DNA from: Streptomyces himalayensis subsp. himalayensis
GTDB lineage: Bacteria; Actinomycetota; Actinomycetes; Streptomycetales; Streptomycetaceae
DNA: 64,000 nucleotides
Assembly (NCBI RefSeq): GCF_013778455.1
Contig: NZ_JACEHE010000015.1
Coordinates: 1-64,000, forward strand
Direction: 5' to 3'
Shown here: piece by piece, positions 50,698 to 58,840 of the stretch
Layout: each line of letters begins with the position of its first letter
How positions within the stretch are numbered: position 1 is the stretch's first letter
Program-made: the position numbers and the translations under genes
The notes under the pieces: generated by a model
The model's database searches: none
The model's input: only the letters and a program-made list of their open reading frames with translations
Told to the model about the DNA's origin: nothing

Positions 50698-51663
50698 TCA
50701 GGCAGAGGCCGAGCCCAGGGCGGCCGGGCCGTGCCGGAAGCCGGGGTCGACCTGCGCGGAGAGGTCGCTTCCGGTGGCCTTGTCGGCCCAGGCCGCGGCG
50801 TTGCGGAGGTGGAACTCGACGGCGTGCTTCTGGAAGGCCTCCCAGTCCTTGGTCCGACCGTCGAGAGCGGTCCGCAGCTGGCGCAGGGCATGGACGTTGT
50901 GCGGCTCCAGGTCACCCTGAGGACGCCCCCGCTCCTGGGACCGCACCCAGGAGGACTGCTCGAAGTACGCCAGGAGATGGTCGCCGACGTGCTCCTTGAG
51001 GAAGAGCAGATCGTCCTCGCCGGTGACCTTGTTGCCGACGACCGCGACCGGGATGCCGAACTCCTCGGAGTGGTCGCGGTACTGGCGGTAGACGGAGAGG
51101 CCCTTGCGGGTGGGCTCGGCGACCAGGAACGTCATGTCGAACCGGGTGAACAGCCCGGAGGCGAAGGCGTCAGCGCCGGCGGTCATGTCGACGACGACGT
51201 ACTCGCCGGGCCCGTCGACGAGATGGTTGAGGTACAGCTCCACGGCCCCGAGCTTGGAGTGGTAGCAGGCCACTCCGAGATCGCTCTCGTCGAACTCACC
51301 GGTGACCATCAGCGGCACCCCGCCCACGTTCTGGACGTGGTGGGCGTGCACCGCGTCGTCACCGAGCAGTCGCAGCAGGCGCGAGCCCCGGCCGGGCGGG
51401 GTGGTCTTGATCATGGCTGCGCTCGAGGTGATACGCGGGTTGTCGCCCCGGAGATGGTCCTTGATCTCCGCCAGTCGCGCGCTCAGGGGCGGCGCGTCGA
51501 AGGTCTCACCGTCGTCGAGACCGAGGGCCTGGGCCAGATGCTGGTTGATGTCGCCGTCGATGGCGACGACGGGCGCGCCTGAGCGGGCCAGATGACGTGA
51601 GAAGAGGGCCGACAGCGTGGTCTTGCCGCTCCCGCCCTTACCGACGAACGCGACGCGCACCAC
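50698..51663 (-). CDS. ParA/MinD/CooC-like P-loop ATPase
   Basis: The 321-aa protein starts VRVAFVGKGGSGKTTLSALF, the deviant Walker A motif of MinD-type ATPases. It has VVAIDGDINQHLAQALGL for the switch region and YVVVDMTAGADAFASGLFTR for Walker B, then FLVAEPTRKGLSVYRQY and VVGNKVTGEDDLLFLKEH. CooC-type proteins move metals or assemble metal clusters, while ParA-type ones partition DNA; the genome context here does not decide. It starts with GTG at 51663 (GTG 51660 is an alternative) and is divergent from the kinase gene. Confidence 0.85.
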   Translation of the reverse strand: MVRVAFVGKGGSGKTTLSALFSRHLARSGAPVVAIDGDINQHLAQALGLDDGETFDAPPLSARLAEIKDHLRGDNPRITSSAAMIKTTPPGRGSRLLRLLGDDAVHAHHVQNVGGVPLMVTGEFDESDLGVACYHSKLGAVELYLNHLVDGPGEYVVVDMTAGADAFASGLFTRFDMTFLVAEPTRKGLSVYRQYRDHSEEFGIPVAVVGNKVTGEDDLLFLKEHVGDHLLAYFEQSSWVRSQERGRPQGDLEPHNVHALRQLRTALDGRTKDWEAFQKHAVEFHLRNAAAWADKATGSDLSAQVDPGFRHGPAALGSASA

Positions 51664-51834
51664 GGACCCCCGAGCTGAAAATGAATGTCATGTGGCCAGA
51701 TCTAGCGGGGTCGCTGTGAGGCTGTCAAATCGCGGTTCACTCAACTTGATGAGTGAGCAGCGGAGTTGAGGGCAGGCCCTGGGGCCATGCGGTGCGTTCA
51801 TGGCGGGCGTGGCCCGCCGGTATGGTGATCTGTC

Positions 51835-53685
51835 ATGGACGCGCTGGGGGCGGACGATCCGCGGGTTGTCGGTGGTTACCAGGTTTTCGGGTTGCTCGGG
51901 CGCGGCGGTATGGGGCGGGTCTATCTGGCACGCGCGGCCGACGGCGGCGGCGCGGTGGCGCTGAAGGTCGTCAACCGGGAACTGGCCGGCCAGGACGAGT
52001 TCCGCAATCGGTTCCGGCGCGAGGTGCGAGCCGCGCGCACGGTCGGCGGGGAGCGGACGGCGCGGGTACTCGACGCCGACACCGAGGCGGAGACGCCCTG
52101 GGTGGCCACCGAGTACGTGCCGGGGCTGTCGCTGGCCGAAGTCGTCGGCTCGATGTACGGACCGCTGCCCGCGCGTTCCCTGTGGGCGCTGGCGGACGGG
52201 CTCGGGCGGGCGCTGCGCGCGATCCACTCCGCCGGCCTGGTACACCGCGACCTCAAGCCGTCCAACGTGCTGCTCGCCCCCGAGGGGCCGCGCGTCATCG
52301 ACTTCGGCATCGCACGCCACGTCGCCCAGACCGCTACGACCCTCACCCGTACCGGCATCACCCTCGGCTCACCCGGCTACATGGCCCCCGAACAGGTACT
52401 CGGCGAGCAGATCGGTCCCGCCGCGGACGTGTTCTGCCTGGGTGCGGTGCTGGCGTACGCGGCAACCGGAGTCGCGCCGTTCGGGGACCCGGCCATCGGG
52501 CCGCACGCGCAGATGTTCCGCATCGTGGAAGGCGAGCCCGATCTCAGTGAACTCGCTTCCATGGACGGGGATTTGCACGCCCTGGTCGCCGCCTGCCTGC
52601 GGAAGCCTGCGGAAGAACGGCCCAGTGTGGACGAGGTGCTGGAACGAACGGCCGGGAAGACCGACGGCTTGGCCGGGACGGCTGACGGCTCGGCCGGGAA
52701 GACCGACGACTCGGCCGGGACGGCTGACGGCTCGGCCGGGAAGACCGACGGCTCGACCGGGACGGCTGACGGGGATGAGGGCGGTTGGCTTCCTGCCGAC
52801 CTGGTGGAGCTGCTCGAGCGCCAGGCGCGGCGTACGGCTGAGGAGTTGGCAGCCGCTGACGCCAGTGCTGGCGACGCCGGGGAGAACGACGTGGGCACCG
52901 TCGTGCTGCGGGGACGGGGTGCGGGCACGGCGGGCGGCTCCGGTCCGGAAGCCGCAGCCGCTCCCACCGACCCCTCGCAGCAGCCGCGGGGCCGTACCCG
53001 CGCGCGGCGCCTGCTCGTCGTATGCCTCGTGTTCGTGACCGTCGTCGTGACGGGCGTGGGCGCCTGGGTACTGCTGCCCTGGGCCGAGAGGGAGGGATCG
53101 GGCGGCGCGGACGGGAGTGCGCGGCTGCCCGGCGACGGGCCTTCCGTGTCCGCGAGTTCGGCGGTGCCGCAGAAGTCCGCCTCGCCGTCGCCTTCGGAGT
53201 CCGACTCGGCGTCGCCTTCGGCGTCCGCATCGCGGTCGGGCAGCGCCACACCGCCGGATCCCAGCGGAGGCGCGGACCCGTCGCCGTCGTCGGGCGACGC
53301 CGGAGAGGACGGCGACAACAACGAGGCCGGGGGTCCGCCGGCGGGCGATGACTCGACGCCGGACTCGGGGGCGCAGTTCCCGGCCGCGTTCGCCGGCACG
53401 TGGGCGGACGGCCAGGACACGGTCGTCATCCCGTCGGCACCGGACAACGGCAAGACGGTGACCGTGACGTACTACGACGACGAGGGCTGGTGCCGGTACG
53501 TCCACACCATCACCGGCGTGACCTCGACCCGGATCTTCCTCGACCAGCAGGAGATGACCGACTTCTCCCCCGAGGATCACCAGTGCGCCTCGGAGGCGAC
53601 GGACGGCTGGCACGTCGCGCGCGTGGACGACGACCACATCCGGTATGGCTCGCCGTCGGTGACATACGTGTTCACGCGCACGTGA
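51835..53685 (+). CDS. Membrane serine/threonine protein kinase (PASTA-less, Pkn-type)
   Basis: The 616-aa kinase has the full catalytic domain (about 12-270): GLLGRGGMGRVYLA (Gly loop), VALKVVNREL (Lys), LVHRDLKPSNVLLA (catalytic loop), RVIDFGIARH (DFG) and LGSPGYMAPEQVL. A juxtamembrane region follows with three 14-residue tandem units (GKTDG-LAGTADGSA pattern), from 42 bp DNA repeats at about 52655-52770. One membrane helix at about 394-415 (LLVVCLVFVTVVVTGVGAWV) leads to a Ser/Pro/Asp-rich stalk and a Cys-containing extracellular domain (FAGTWADGQDTVVIP... near 515-616). The outer domain is presumably the sensor; the signal is unknown. Confidence 0.93.
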   Translation: MDALGADDPRVVGGYQVFGLLGRGGMGRVYLARAADGGGAVALKVVNRELAGQDEFRNRFRREVRAARTVGGERTARVLDADTEAETPWVATEYVPGLSLAEVVGSMYGPLPARSLWALADGLGRALRAIHSAGLVHRDLKPSNVLLAPEGPRVIDFGIARHVAQTATTLTRTGITLGSPGYMAPEQVLGEQIGPAADVFCLGAVLAYAATGVAPFGDPAIGPHAQMFRIVEGEPDLSELASMDGDLHALVAACLRKPAEERPSVDEVLERTAGKTDGLAGTADGSAGKTDDSAGTADGSAGKTDGSTGTADGDEGGWLPADLVELLERQARRTAEELAAADASAGDAGENDVGTVVLRGRGAGTAGGSGPEAAAAPTDPSQQPRGRTRARRLLVVCLVFVTVVVTGVGAWVLLPWAEREGSGGADGSARLPGDGPSVSASSAVPQKSASPSPSESDSASPSASASRSGSATPPDPSGGADPSPSSGDAGEDGDNNEAGGPPAGDDSTPDSGAQFPAAFAGTWADGQDTVVIPSAPDNGKTVTVTYYDDEGWCRYVHTITGVTSTRIFLDQQEMTDFSPEDHQCASEATDGWHVARVDDDHIRYGSPSVTYVFTRT

Positions 53686-53738
53686 CCGGAACCCCCGGGA
53701 ATCCCCAGGTACGCGGGGGGAGCTCCAACAGCAGGAGG

Positions 53739-53780
53739 CCTGTGGCCCTGGTCGGACTTTTCCCTGGTGAGGGCCACAGG
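53739..53780 (-). terminator. Probable rnpB terminator
   Basis: CCTGTGGCCCT and AGGGCCACAGG form an 11 bp stem just beyond the 3' end of rnpB on the minus strand. The stem closes on a 20-base loop. It could also serve the kinase gene from the other side. Confidence 0.6.
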
Positions 53781-54198
53781 GCAGACGAGTCGGGCTGTAC
53801 GCCGGGTTCTGTTCCGGAGGGTCCTCGCGGGCCCTCCGGCGACGGCCATCCATCTAGGGCCGACGTTGCCGCCGGCCTCGTGCGGTCTACCCGCGGACTC
53901 GGGCGGGCAGCCCTCGATCGTCCGCGCAGAGCCGCTTGTTACGGCGGCTCCTCTTGACCTTGCTCCGGGTGGGGTTTACCGAGCCGCCTGGGTCACCCCA
54001 GGCGCTGGTGGTCTCTTACACCACCGTTTCACCCTTACCGAGGACCGAGGTCCCCGGCGGTCTGTTTTCTGTGGCACTGTCCCGCGGGTCACCCCGGGTG
54101 GCCGTTAGCCACCACCCTGCCCTGTGGAGCCCGGACGTTCCTCGGGAAGCTCCCTGCGAGGGGATCTTCACGCGGCCGTCCGCCCGGCTCGTCTGCCG
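53781..54198 (-). ncRNA. rnpB: RNase P RNA, bacterial type A
   Basis: The catalytic RNA of ribonuclease P, which matures tRNA 5' ends. On the minus strand the 5' region contains GAGGAACGTCCGGGCTCCAC followed by AGGGCAGGGTGGTGGCTAAC and GGCCACCCGGGGTGACCCGC, the universally conserved core I. The 3' region has AGGCCGGCGGCAACGTCGGC and ends AACAGAACCCGGCGTACAGC with the CCCGACTCGTCTGCC that pairs with the 5' GGCAGACGAG. The ends are placed by this P1 pairing, giving about 418 nt. A TACCAT -10 element at 54207-54212 lies nine bases upstream. The GC content is higher than in other phyla, typical of actinobacteria. Confidence 0.95.
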
Positions 54199-54271
54199 TG
54201 TGGACCATGGTACCGGTGTGCGCGGGGGCCGGTGGCGTGCAGGGTCGGGCGGGTCGTGGGTCCCTTTACGT

Positions 54272-54294
54272 GAGGCCTTCGCGTGAAGGCCCTC
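54272..54294. terminator. Stem-loop beyond the Uma2 gene
   Basis: GAGGCCTTC-GCGT-GAAGGCC is an almost perfect hairpin that ends at the stop codon of the Uma2-family gene and may terminate it. Confidence 0.55.
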
Positions 54295-54871
54295 AAAGGA
54301 ACTCCGCGGTCTCCAGGTCGAAGCCGAACGGCTCCGGGAGAGGCAGCGTCTTGCCGAAGCTGATCGCGCAGTGCTGCCGGTAGTCGCCGTCTTCGGGCTC
54401 GCTGAACAGGGTGACGGAGGACTTGTCACGGTCGACCAGCAGGTAAAGGGGGATTTCGCCGCGTGCGTAGCACCGGCGCTTGGCCTCGCGGTCGACGCTC
54501 GGCCGGGAGGACGTCACCTCGACCACCATGGCCACGTCGGGGCAGGGCATCCACGGTTCCGCGCCGCGGAAGAGGCGAAGTGCGCTGGGAGCGAAGGTGC
54601 TGTCCGGGATGACATGGTCCTTCGGGCAGTCGCCCGCTCTCTTCAGCTTGAGTCCCTTGTTGCCTGAGACGTCCATGTCGGTTCGGGACCGCCTGAGCAC
54701 CTGCTTCACGATCTGGTTGATGTAGTCCTCGTGATCCCCGTCCGGCGGCGGCGTCACAACGATCTCCCCCTCGATCAGTTCGGCCCGGAAGCCCTCCGGC
54801 GTATCCAGCGCCAGGAAGCCCTCCAGCAGCAGGTCCGCCTGCATGAGCGGCTCTTGTGCCATGGCAGTCAT
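54293..54871 (-). CDS. Uma2 family (DUF820) endonuclease-like protein
   Basis: The 192-aa protein has the PD-(D/E)XK-like Uma2 fold: FRAELIEGEIVVTPPPDGDH (Glu), then PKDHVIPDSTFAPSALRLFR (Asp), VAMVVEVTSSRPSVDREAKR (E-x-T-S, where a Lys or Ser replaces the usual K) and ARGEIPLYLLVDRDKSSVTL. Many copies occur in streptomycete and cyanobacterial genomes; a nuclease role is predicted but not shown. ATG 54871 is the first of two (54862 is the second, MAQEP) and has AAGGGG upstream. It lies head to tail with rnpB. Confidence 0.88.
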   Translation of the reverse strand: MTAMAQEPLMQADLLLEGFLALDTPEGFRAELIEGEIVVTPPPDGDHEDYINQIVKQVLRRSRTDMDVSGNKGLKLKRAGDCPKDHVIPDSTFAPSALRLFRGAEPWMPCPDVAMVVEVTSSRPSVDREAKRRCYARGEIPLYLLVDRDKSSVTLFSEPEDGDYRQHCAISFGKTLPLPEPFGFDLETAEFL

Positions 54872-55052
54872 GTCACGCCCCTTCTTCGGTCGCTCGCCAG
54901 ACTGGGACATTCGAGATCAGCCGTCCCTGAGATCGAGGGTTCTTACCTCGATCGTGGCACACGATCACGGAAAGTTGTCGGCGTTCCCGTGCTCCGTAGA
55001 ACCCCTCACCTCCGCTTGACCCTGCCGCAGCGTCAATGTTTCCACTGGGCGC

Positions 55053-55330
55053 ATGCAGATCGGAGAGATCGCCGCCGTCGTCGGTGTGACGACGCGGACC
55101 ATCAGGCACTATCACCATCTCGGGCTGCTGCCCGAGCCCGAGCGGCGGGCCAACGGCTACCGCGACTACGGGCTGCGGCACGCCGTCGTTCTCGCCCATA
55201 TCCGGCGGGCTGACGGAGCCGGGGCTGGGCTCGCCGAGGTGTGGGACGCGCTCGCGGACGACGCCGGGCGCGACCTCGCCGAGGTGCTGGATCGACGAGT
55301 CCCGCGGATCCACGAGCCCGCGACGTCACG
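55053..55330 (+). pseudogene. Truncated MerR family regulator
   Basis: The frame begins MQIGEIAAVVGVTTRTIRHY and has the MerR winged helix plus the first dimerisation helix: HLGLLPEPERRANGYRDYGL, then VWDALADDAGRDLAEVL. Homology stops near residue 78, at 55290. The frame stays open for 170 more codons but only antisense to the RNase II-like gene, so that part is not a protein. The effector domain is missing. I place the end where homology is lost; the product, if made, could bind DNA but not ligand. Confidence 0.7.
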
Positions 55331-56786
55331 CGGGGGTGAACAGCGCCTTCGCCCTGCCCGGATCCGCCTGCCTGAGCCGGACCCGGAGCCGCTCCCCCAG
55401 CGGCAGCGGCTCCGTACCGCCCTCGATGCGGGCGACGACCGCCGGGGCGGTCAACTGCACGGTTCCGGCGGTCGGTTCGTGCTCCTTGACGTCCACCACA
55501 CAGGCGTCGAAGACCTCGCCGATCCGGTCCATGAGCAGCGCGGCCTCGACGATGTCGAGGCACTCGCGCTCGACCGTGCCCGCGCGCCGCGTCCCCTCCG
55601 CCATCTTCGCGGGCAGTGCGTCGAGGTCCGCGAGCACCCACTCGGGCGGCTCCCGGCCCGCGACGGCCGCCACGCACACCTCGGACGTATAGCGGTCGAC
55701 GAGGCGGCGCAGGGGTGCGGTGCAGTGGGTGTAGGGCGCGGCGACGGCGGCGTGGAGGGGGAACTCGGGGACCCTGCCGCCGCTGAAGACCGTGTATCCG
55801 GCGCCGCGCAGGAGGGTCGTGCACTCCTGCAGGAACGCCGCGTGACGGGACTGGCGCGGGTCGAGTGAGCGGACCAGTTCGGCGTACGGGACGTGGTGGG
55901 GCCAGTCGATGCCGAGGGCCTTCGCGGTACGGCGGAGGCGGCCGACGGCGCCGTCGGGGGCGGCGGGGAGGGTACGCAGGACGCCGGTTCCGCGGGTGAT
56001 CATCAGCTCGGCGGCCGCCATGCCGGTGAGCAGGGAGATCTGGGCGTTCCAGCGGTCGGTGGGGAGCGGGGCGCGGTAGGTGAGTGCGTAGGTTCCGGCG
56101 GCCGGCCCGTGCGCCGGTGTCTCGATGATCTGCTGTTCGGGGACGTTGAGGGAGATGCCGCCGCGTTCGGCCTCCAGTCGTTCGCGCAGTGTGCCGACGG
56201 TCCGGAGGAGAGCGAGCGGTTCCTCCGCGGTGCCCGCGTCGATGTGCCGCTGGGCGCTTGCGTAGTCGAGCCGGGTGCGGTTGCGGACCAGGGCGCGGCG
56301 TACGTCGGTGGAGACGGTGCGGCCGTCGGCGTCGAGGTCGAGGGTCCACAGGACGGCCGGGCGGGCCTGACCGGGAAGCAGACTGGCGGCGCTCTCCCCG
56401 ATCAGGGCCGGGTGCAGCGGCACCCTTCGGTCCGGGAAGTAGAGGGTGGTGATCCGGCGGTGGGCCTCGGTGTCGAGGGCCAGCCCGGGGGTGACGAACG
56501 CGGCCACGTCGGCGATCGCGTAACGGACCCGGAAACCGCCGCCGGGGCGCCGGGACAGGTGCATCGCCTGGTCGAGGTCCTGGGAAGCGGCAGGGTCGAT
56601 GCTGAAGAGGGGCAGGTCCGTCGCGTCGCGATCGGGCAGCCGTGGCGCCTGCGCGACCTGTTCCGCCTCGTCGAGTACGGCGGCCGGGAAGGTCTCGGGC
56701 ACCGCGAGCTCCACACGCAGCCCACGCAGCGCCGTCCGCAACGGGGCATCGACGGCGGCGGTCACCTTCAGATGACGGCGGGGCAT
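55326..56786 (-). CDS. RNB-domain ribonuclease (RNase II/R-like)
   Basis: The 486-aa protein has the RNB catalytic core. The four Asp site is in FSIDPAASQDLDQAMHLSRR near residue 63, and AIADVAAFVTPGLALDTEA, RRALVRNRTRLDYASAQRHI and the end motif YTHCTAPLRRLVDRYTSEV follow. RNases II and R degrade RNA 3' to 5'. Cold-shock and S1 domains are mostly absent, which is typical of the short actinobacterial form. ATG 56786 opens the gene. It converges on the truncated merR. Confidence 0.92.
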   Translation of the reverse strand: MPRRHLKVTAAVDAPLRTALRGLRVELAVPETFPAAVLDEAEQVAQAPRLPDRDATDLPLFSIDPAASQDLDQAMHLSRRPGGGFRVRYAIADVAAFVTPGLALDTEAHRRITTLYFPDRRVPLHPALIGESAASLLPGQARPAVLWTLDLDADGRTVSTDVRRALVRNRTRLDYASAQRHIDAGTAEEPLALLRTVGTLRERLEAERGGISLNVPEQQIIETPAHGPAAGTYALTYRAPLPTDRWNAQISLLTGMAAAELMITRGTGVLRTLPAAPDGAVGRLRRTAKALGIDWPHHVPYAELVRSLDPRQSRHAAFLQECTTLLRGAGYTVFSGGRVPEFPLHAAVAAPYTHCTAPLRRLVDRYTSEVCVAAVAGREPPEWVLADLDALPAKMAEGTRRAGTVERECLDIVEAALLMDRIGEVFDACVVDVKEHEPTAGTVQLTAPAVVARIEGGTEPLPLGERLRVRLRQADPGRAKALFTPA

Positions 56787-57208
56787 GGACCGAGCGTAGG
56801 CCGGGGCGGGGGCGACGGCATGCTGTGGTAGGCGGGGCGGCGGGCGGGGTGGATCCGCTGTCGCGGCGGGGTGCGGCGGATTCGCCCTGGCAGCGGGGCG
56901 GGTTCGGGTGCCGGCGCGGGCCGGACAGGCCGGGTGCCCGGTGCCGCGGGGCGGGTCCGGTGACCGCGGCGGTCAGCCGGCGTCGCCCCCTCGCTGCGCG
57001 TCGGTCCGCGTCTGTACGCCGTAACGGCGAGGGCCGACGGTCAGCCCTGTGGTGGTCGGGCGGGGCGGGTCGGCCGCGCAGCGGCGGAAGCCGCCAAGCG
57101 GCACCCGGTGCCCACAGGCAGCCCCCAGGGCACCCCGTACCCTGACGCCGGGCGCCGCATCGCACCGTGCCCGTTCCGCTGTCCCTCACGCCCTGAAGGA
57201 GATCCGCT
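56787..57208. other. Very GC-rich spacer
   Basis: No gene is supported in these 422 bases. Runs such as GGGGCGGCGGGCGGGG dominate. TACCCT at 57138-57143 may be the -10 of the yaaA promoter, and GAAGGAGA at 57196-57203 is its ribosome binding site. Confidence 0.45.
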
Positions 57209-58018
57209 GTGCTCGTGCTGCTGCCGCCGTCCGAAGGCAAGGCCCCGTCCGGGCGCGGCGCGCCGCTGAAGCTGGACTCGCTGTCGCTGCCGGGGCTCAC
57301 CGAGGCGCGGCAGGCGGTGCTGGAGGAGCTCGTCGAGCTGTGTGCGGGAGACCCCGGTGAGAACGAGAAGGCCCGCGAGGTGCTCGGTCTGAGCGAGGGC
57401 CTGCGCGGCGAGATCGCCAAGAACGCGGAGCTGCGGACGGCAGGCGCTCGGCCGGCCGGGGAGATCTACACGGGCGTCCTCTACGACGCGCTGGACCTCG
57501 CGTCCCTCGACCCGGCCGCGAAGCGGCGGGCGAAGCGCTGGCTGCTGGTTTTCTCGGGGCTGTGGGGCGCGGTCCGGGTCGGCGACCGCATCCCGTCCTA
57601 CCGCTGCTCGATGGGAGTGAAGCTCCCGGCGCTCGGCGCGCTCGCCGCGTACTGGCGGGCACCGCTGGCCTCGGTCATGCCCGAGGCCGCCGGCGACGGG
57701 CTGGTCCTGGACCTGCGGTCGTCGGCGTACGCGGCCGCGTGGAAGCCGAAGGGCGAGGTCGCCGAGCGCACGGCGACCGTGCGAGTGCTGCATTCGCAGA
57801 TGGTCGACGGCGTGGAGAAGCGCTCCGTCGTCAGCCACTTCAACAAGGCGACGAAGGGCCGGATCGTACGGGGCCTGCTGACGTCCGGTGCCGAGCCCAA
57901 GAACCCGGCCGCGCTGGTCGACGCGCTGCGGGACCTCGGCTACGTGGTCGAGGCGGAGCCGCCTGCCAAGGCGGGGCGGGCGTGGGCGCTGGATGTCGTG
58001 GTGACGGAGATCCACTGA
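57209..58018 (+). CDS. yaaA: YaaA family protein (peroxide stress response)
   Basis: The 269-aa protein starts VLVLLPPSEGKAPSGRGAPL, the conserved opening of the YaaA family. The middle has EIYTGVLYDALDLASLDPAA and LLVFSGLWGAVRVGDRIPSY, then YRCSMGVKLPALGALAAYWR, and the end holds VVSHFNKATKGRIVRGLLTS. In E. coli YaaA limits free iron after hydrogen peroxide. GTG 57209 follows GAAGGAGA. Single gene upstream of the KDPG aldolase. Confidence 0.9.
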   Translation: MLVLLPPSEGKAPSGRGAPLKLDSLSLPGLTEARQAVLEELVELCAGDPGENEKAREVLGLSEGLRGEIAKNAELRTAGARPAGEIYTGVLYDALDLASLDPAAKRRAKRWLLVFSGLWGAVRVGDRIPSYRCSMGVKLPALGALAAYWRAPLASVMPEAAGDGLVLDLRSSAYAAAWKPKGEVAERTATVRVLHSQMVDGVEKRSVVSHFNKATKGRIVRGLLTSGAEPKNPAALVDALRDLGYVVEAEPPAKAGRAWALDVVVTEIH

Positions 58019-58110
58019 GCCCGAAGTCCATTTGAGACCCGAAGTCCATCCATTGCAGTATGCGCAACGCGCTTTGCACATGCTGTATACGGCGCGGCAG
58101 GATGAGCCCC

Positions 58111-58764
58111 ATGACTACGCCGCCGCTCTCCTCATCCGTACTGGACCTCGCCCCCGTTCTCCCCGTCGTCGTCGTGGAGGACGTCGCCGATGCCGTGCCG
58201 CTGGCGCGGGCGCTGGTCGCGGGCGGGCTGCCGGCGATCGAGGTGACGCTGCGGACGCCCGCCGCGCTCGGCGCGATCCGGGCGATCGCGGACGACGTGC
58301 CGGGCGCGGTGGTCGGCGCGGGCACCGTGATCTCCCCCGCGAACGTCGCCGACTCGCTGGCCGCCGGGGCCCGCTTCCTGGTCAGCCCCGGCTGGACGGA
58401 CGGGTTGCTGGAGGCGATGAAGGCGTCCGGCGTGCCGTTCCTGCCGGGCGTCTCGACGACGTCGGAGGTCGTGGCGCTGCTGGAGCGCGGCGTGAACGAG
58501 ATGAAGTTCTTCCCCGCGGAGGCGGCCGGCGGCACCGCGTATCTGAAGTCCCTCGCCGGTCCGCTCCCCCAGGCCCGGTTCTGCCCGACGGGCGGCGTCG
58601 GCCTCGCGAACGCGGCGGCGTACCTCGCCCTGAAGAACGTCGCTTGCGTGGGCGGCAGTTGGATCGTGCCGCGGGACGCGGTCACGGCCGGGGACTGGGA
58701 CCGGGTGGAGACGCTGGCGCGGGAGGCGGCGGCGTTGCGTGATATCAGCCCGTCCGGCGTTTGA
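58111..58764 (+). CDS. eda: KDPG/KHG aldolase
   Basis: This 217-aa class I aldolase splits 2-keto-3-deoxy-6-phosphogluconate, or 4-hydroxy-2-ketoglutarate, into pyruvate plus aldehyde. Family motifs: VLPVVVVEDVADAVPLARAL, GLPAIEVTLRTPAALGAIRA (with Glu), VVGAGTVISPANVADSLAAG, ARFLVSPGWTDGLLEAM and FFPAEAAGGTAYLKSLAGP with the Schiff-base Lys. ATG 58111 is preceded by AGGATGAG. The last codons (SPSGV-stop) are supplied by a 3'-UTR repeat, AGCCCGTCCGGCGTTTGAGG. Confidence 0.92.
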   Translation: MTTPPLSSSVLDLAPVLPVVVVEDVADAVPLARALVAGGLPAIEVTLRTPAALGAIRAIADDVPGAVVGAGTVISPANVADSLAAGARFLVSPGWTDGLLEAMKASGVPFLPGVSTTSEVVALLERGVNEMKFFPAEAAGGTAYLKSLAGPLPQARFCPTGGVGLANAAAYLALKNVACVGGSWIVPRDAVTAGDWDRVETLAREAAALRDISPSGV

Positions 58765-58840
58765 GGACGAGCCCGCAAGGGCGACAAGTGGGTCTGGGGG
58801 CGGAGCCCCCAGCGGGGTCCAGGGGCGGAGCCCCTGGCCT
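58747..58840. repeat. 3'-UTR repeat cluster after eda
   Basis: AGCCCGTCCGGCGTTTGAGG plus ACGAGCCCGCAAGGGCGAC (58747-58785) is followed by two GC hairpins: CTGGGGGCGGAGCCCCCAG and CCAGGGGCGGAGCCCCTGG. The first element also occurs at 31529-31565 and about 22001-22042. It contains the eda stop codon and may be the terminator of both convergent genes. Confidence 0.8.

Noticed and set aside
55102..57420. A 772-aa minus-strand frame rich in Arg and Pro
   Set aside because: It is a shadow of the RNB ribonuclease in another frame.
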